Of a stretch of DNA of 64,000 nucleotides, positions 57,916-64,000 are shown one piece after another (the stretch's first letter is position 1; each line of letters starts with the position of its first letter). The stretch covers positions 868,001-932,000 of the forward strand of contig CAKJVC010000006.1 in NCBI GenBank assembly GCA_918026815.1. Reading direction: 5' to 3'. The position numbers and the translations under genes were made by a program. Below the pieces are notes generated by a model, which had not been told where the DNA came from, did no database searches, and worked only from the letters and a program-made list of their open reading frames with translations. The stretch is from Chalara sp. BL73. Taxonomy: Eukaryota > Ascomycota > Leotiomycetes > Helotiales.

Positions 57916-58511
57916 TATATTAGTTTACAATTTCGATTTAGCTGTTTGTTAAAGTAGATTGCTGTTAACGATTTAACTTCAATTTGTAAAAATCGATTTA
58001 GAGTCGAATATAATGGGGTTTAAGACATTGTAATTTTAATATACGTAATGAATAAATAAACAAAGAGTATGTTAAGAATACATTGGAGGCCAAACATCTA
58101 AAGCACGCGGTGACTCGTTAGAGGATCGACGGCGTTTGGAGACGTATCATAGAGTATAAGTAAGGGGTACGCAGTAGAATGGAACTCTAGAGATCAATAT
58201 GTTGTTAGTATGTATTCTCCATTGTATAAAATTGTTCTATTGTTCTATTGTTCTATTGTTCTATCAATGTCGATTCCGTCACTCTGCCTTTCGAATCCTT
58301 AGAAGAATATACAATGCCGATACATAACACACTTACTTTTGTTTAGACAAACGCCGGGCCATATAGTACGACTTGATTATTAGGGGGTCGTGGATGGCTA
58401 CTTTGAAGAACGCACCAAGTGAAAACGCAGAGTCGCTTCACCTGTCATTAAGCTCGCTCCCCAACAGCTCTGGGTTATCTCTGTTTCGTAAAGTGAACCA
58501 CTTTGACGATG
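57916..58511. repeat. AT-rich spacer with an 8-bp microsatellite and possible LTR relic
   Basis: AT-rich sequence with a perfect ATTGTTCT tandem (four units, 58231-58264). The surrounding 58069-58312 (TGTTAAGAATACATTGG...AGAATATACA) has LTR-like ends, but I find no target duplication. There is no gene. Confidence 0.4.
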
Positions 58512-60569
58512 TTATCCCAAAACAGAAGGATCTGACAGCTGTTTCCCTCGGTTTATTAGCAACTGATTGATGAATCTAAATGGTATTGTAAAGAAAGCAA
58601 CATACCGTGCCAGTATCTCCTAAGCTGTCCTCGCCACTAACAATCTTCCTCAGAATCCTCCTCATGATTTGCCGCTTCTCGTCTTTTGGCGGGCCATCAG
58701 TCACGAATATCAATTTTGGCACAGCGAAAGGTCCGATGCCCCTGCGGACTTGTAGGGTGAGGTCGCGACAAATCTGTTCCAGTGGTTGGTCAATTTTGTT
58801 TTTAAGTGAGGCAAAGGCATTCACTGCTTGACGTGTTAGCTCGTCGTTGATTCCAACAGCTGCTGCTTCGCTGACATCATGGTGTTCCAGCAACATGGCT
58901 TCGATTTCGGTAGTAGAAAGACGGTGTCCAGAAACATTGACAACATCGTCGATACGCCCACTCAACCAGTAATAGCCGTCTTCATCACGCTTTGCCCCAT
59001 CACCAGTAAAGTAGTAGATGTCATATACATCCAGGTATGTATCTCTATAACGTTGGTGATTGCGCCGGACAGTAGAGGCGAGGCTAGGCCAGGCCGTGGT
59101 TTTTTGAAGACTAAGACTCCCTCAACAGCATTGCCTAGGGTTTCAACGCCAGAAACAGGATCAATGATGACTGGCTCAATACCGAAAAATGGAAGACATG
59201 CACTTCCAAGTTTCGTAGGCGTTACTCCTCCAAGTGAGGCAATTACATGTGAACCTGTTTCGGTCTGCCAATATGTCTAGAAGCGAAATTAGTGTGAACC
59301 GTCTCGCTCAGGGTACAATCTGGGATGCTCTAATGCTTACATCAACGACGTGTGCCTCTCCCTTACCAACAACGTCGAAAAACCACTTCCACAAGTCAGC
59401 TGCTATATGTTCTCCGACAGATCCTAATACTCGAATCGTAGGCATGGGGACATTGCAGTAGTCATCCCCAGCACGCTTGAGCACTCGCAACGCCGTTGGT
59501 GCGACGTAAAATTGTGATACCTTGTGCTTTTTGATTATTTTCCAGTAACGCGAGTAGCCAGGATAGGTGGGCGTACCTTCGAAAATGACTGTCGTGATAC
59601 CCAAAAGCAGTGGAGCATAAACAGCATAGGTGTGGCCTGTGATCCAACCTACATCTCCACCACAAAAGAAAACGTCGTCAGGATGAATGTCACAGACATA
59701 CTTTCCGGACAATGCAGCGCCAACCAGATAGCCGCAAGTCGAATGCACAACGCCTTTTGGGTTGCCAGTAGATCCTGAAGTATAGAGTAAAAACAACGGA
59801 TCAGTGGATTCCATCAGGGCCAGGTGCAATATATTCTAGGGATTTCGGTACCATCTCATGCCACCATAAATCGCAACCTTCTTTCCAAGTCACATCTCGG
59901 CCAGTTCGCCTATATACAAGGCAATGCTTGACACTGGGGCACTGTTTTAATGCTTCATGGACATAATTTTTCGTGGCAACAGTCTTGCCGCCCCTCTTCG
60001 CTTCATCTGCCGTGATAACAACTTCCGACTCCGCATCGGAAATGCGGTCGCGAACCGAATTAGATGAGAATCCAGCGAAGATAATTGAATGAATTGCTCC
60101 GATACGCGTACAGGTGGGGATACTTATTACCGCTTCAGGAATTATTGGCAAATGAATTGCACACTATCACACTTCCCTACCTCATCTCTTTAAGGAGATT
60201 GGTCACACGGCATACCTCAATCAACAGTTCCTTGTAGGTAATAGAACGGCCTCCACCAGGGTCATCAGCTTCATAAATGATGGCAGTCTTTTTAAGGCAG
60301 CGCGTGGCATGCGATCTACGCAATTGAATGAAGCGTAGGCGTCCCCCGATGAACCACGCATTTTCACCGGATGTGACCGAACCAGAATGTACGGTATGAA
60401 AATCGCGTTCCCATATCAAAAGATGCCGGGTCGTTCTTCCCCAGAACTCCTCGGGACATTGTATCGACTCCTGATAAAGCTTTGTGTATTCATCCAGGCA
60501 GTTAAGGTGCCGTTGGGCAGGATGTTTGTCATAAAATGCTCTAGGAATTCCACATAAAGAATTAGCCAT
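58512..60569 (-). pseudogene. Acetyl-CoA synthetase-like (AMP-forming) pseudogene
   Basis: A homologue of fungal FacA/Acs1, which makes acetyl-CoA from acetate, ATP and CoA. Visible on the minus strand: [60 protein letters not shown], the adenylate motif [61 protein letters not shown]. Introns remain at about 59339-59278 and 58605-58539. Lesions are: paired frameshifts near 60335 and 60300 that scramble the NCVDRH segment; stops around 60165 where GxKKGDxVAIYLP is expected; a frameshift near 59822 just before ESTDPLF; another near 59083; and the catalytic Lys of the C-terminal SGK motif replaced ([11 protein letters not shown] for KTRSGKIMRRI). The last exon (LSDPSVLG) ends early. At roughly 650 codons the layout is full-length. 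It is either a cluster-specific paralogue now dead or a decayed duplicate of the housekeeping gene. Confidence 0.85.
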
Positions 60570-61301
60570 TAGATTTCCACCTATAAGACGCCAATTACAC
60601 TTTTATAGCTATCAGTATCACTTACTCAGAGGTGTCAAGCTCCCCGGACTTGATTACACTATAAACTTAGGTTTCAGCCATTTCTAATTATTTTTGCAGG
60701 AACGCAGAATAAACCGCAGGACTGATGGCCTAATGGTTACGAAATTGCAAAATGATCTTCGAGGAGGCTCCTTTCTGCAAGATAGTATCCCAATATGGGA
60801 TAGGAAGTATGAGTGTGAGATCTAAATTTGGCTAGCATCTTGGTGAGACAATTCGAAAGTATCGCTTTTTATGACTTACCTCAAATGCACTTGAAGAAGT
60901 CATGTCAAACCGAACACAAAATGATTTAGGTAGCTTTTGCCGCAAGAGCACCTAATACGGCAACTGCTTAAACATGGCAACCACCTAAATAGGAAACCAT
61001 TTATAAATGGATATTGTATTATAACCTATGAAAGGCAATCGTTTCCTAGCACCTTAGCCTTCAGTTGCAGTTTCAATGGTCATTGCTTTTGTCTGTTTGA
61101 CTTTCATAATATTTTTTTTCGACTTTCTATCACTGCACAATAGGGAACGCAGCGTTTAGGGACTATATATATGTGACAGGTTGAAGGGGAGCTTTTCAAT
61201 CAACTATATTCATAGCGCCCGATGATACACTACATTCAGGCCATGGTTACTAATGGGCACTTACTCTACATCAACAGACTTTGTGCAGTTGATTTAGTTG
61301 A
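60570..61301. other. Intergenic region between ACS-like pseudogene and halogenase
   Basis: 732 bp, moderately AT-rich, holding the old ACS promoter and the halogenase 3' UTR. No gene, repeat or clear regulatory site is recognised. Confidence 0.5.

Positions 61302-64000
<2,699 letters not shown>

Noticed and set aside
58373..58570. Plus-strand 65-codon ORF next to the ACS-like pseudogene
   Set aside because: It overlaps the last exon (LSDPSV...) and last intron of the pseudogene on the other strand and has no motif.

Overview
This window is nuclear DNA of a filamentous ascomycete (Pezizomycotina). The evidence is spliced genes with 46-67 nt introns (GTAWGT-like donors, CTAAC/CTRAY branch sites), a CFEM membrane protein, a HET-domain protein, a Zn2Cys6 regulator, a fungal-type flavin halogenase, and LTR retrotransposons decayed by C-to-T mutation of the RIP type (repeat-induced point mutation).

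Layout. (1) 1-6.5 kb is euchromatin: the 5' end of a BZZ1-type F-BAR gene (-), divergently paired with DBP5 (+), then a CFEM receptor-like gene (+). (2) 6.5-10.3 kb holds no intact gene but contains the relic of an unrecognised minus-strand gene with several nonsense codons. (3) 10.3-47.1 kb is an AT-rich nest of retrotransposons. It contains three Ty3/gypsy chromovirus copies on the minus strand with readable ends (A 12.3-18.6, C 19.3-25.8, F 35.2-41.7 kb), a fourth split by C (B), two Ty1/copia elements in opposite orientation (D 29.2-35.0, E 43.4-46.4 kb), solo LTRs and fragments. Perfect 5-bp target duplications support C inserted into B (TTTAA), D (GAAAC), a solo LTR inside D's LTR (GTAAA) and F (CAAAA). 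(4) 48.1-51.6 kb is an intact four-exon HET-domain gene with C-terminal membrane segments, followed by a decayed N-terminal fragment of a fungal NLR-like protein. (5) 52.9-63.4 kb looks like a former metabolic cluster: a truncated SDR (-), a divergent Zn2Cys6 regulator (+) broken by frameshift, lost zinc ligands and a solo LTR, an unrecognised decayed gene (-), an acetyl-CoA-synthetase-like pseudogene (-), and an intact six-exon FAD halogenase (-).

Most interesting items. First, each readable chromovirus carries, antisense to gag-pol and directly inside its 3' LTR, an extra ORF (12.5, 19.7, 35.7 kb) with a cysteine cluster followed by a basic/acidic coiled coil. In copy A the cysteine spacing is exactly that of a Gal4-type Zn2Cys6 cluster, and in copy F the ORF is an island of unmutated sequence in otherwise mutated DNA. 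Second, an intact halogenase survives beside disrupted neighbours, with a CGG-N7-CCG inverted repeat still present between the SDR and the regulator. I see no CRISPR array, rRNA, tRNA or prokaryotic system.

All exon boundaries were placed by eye from splice signals and reading-frame continuity. No database search was possible, so family assignments rest on recalled motifs.
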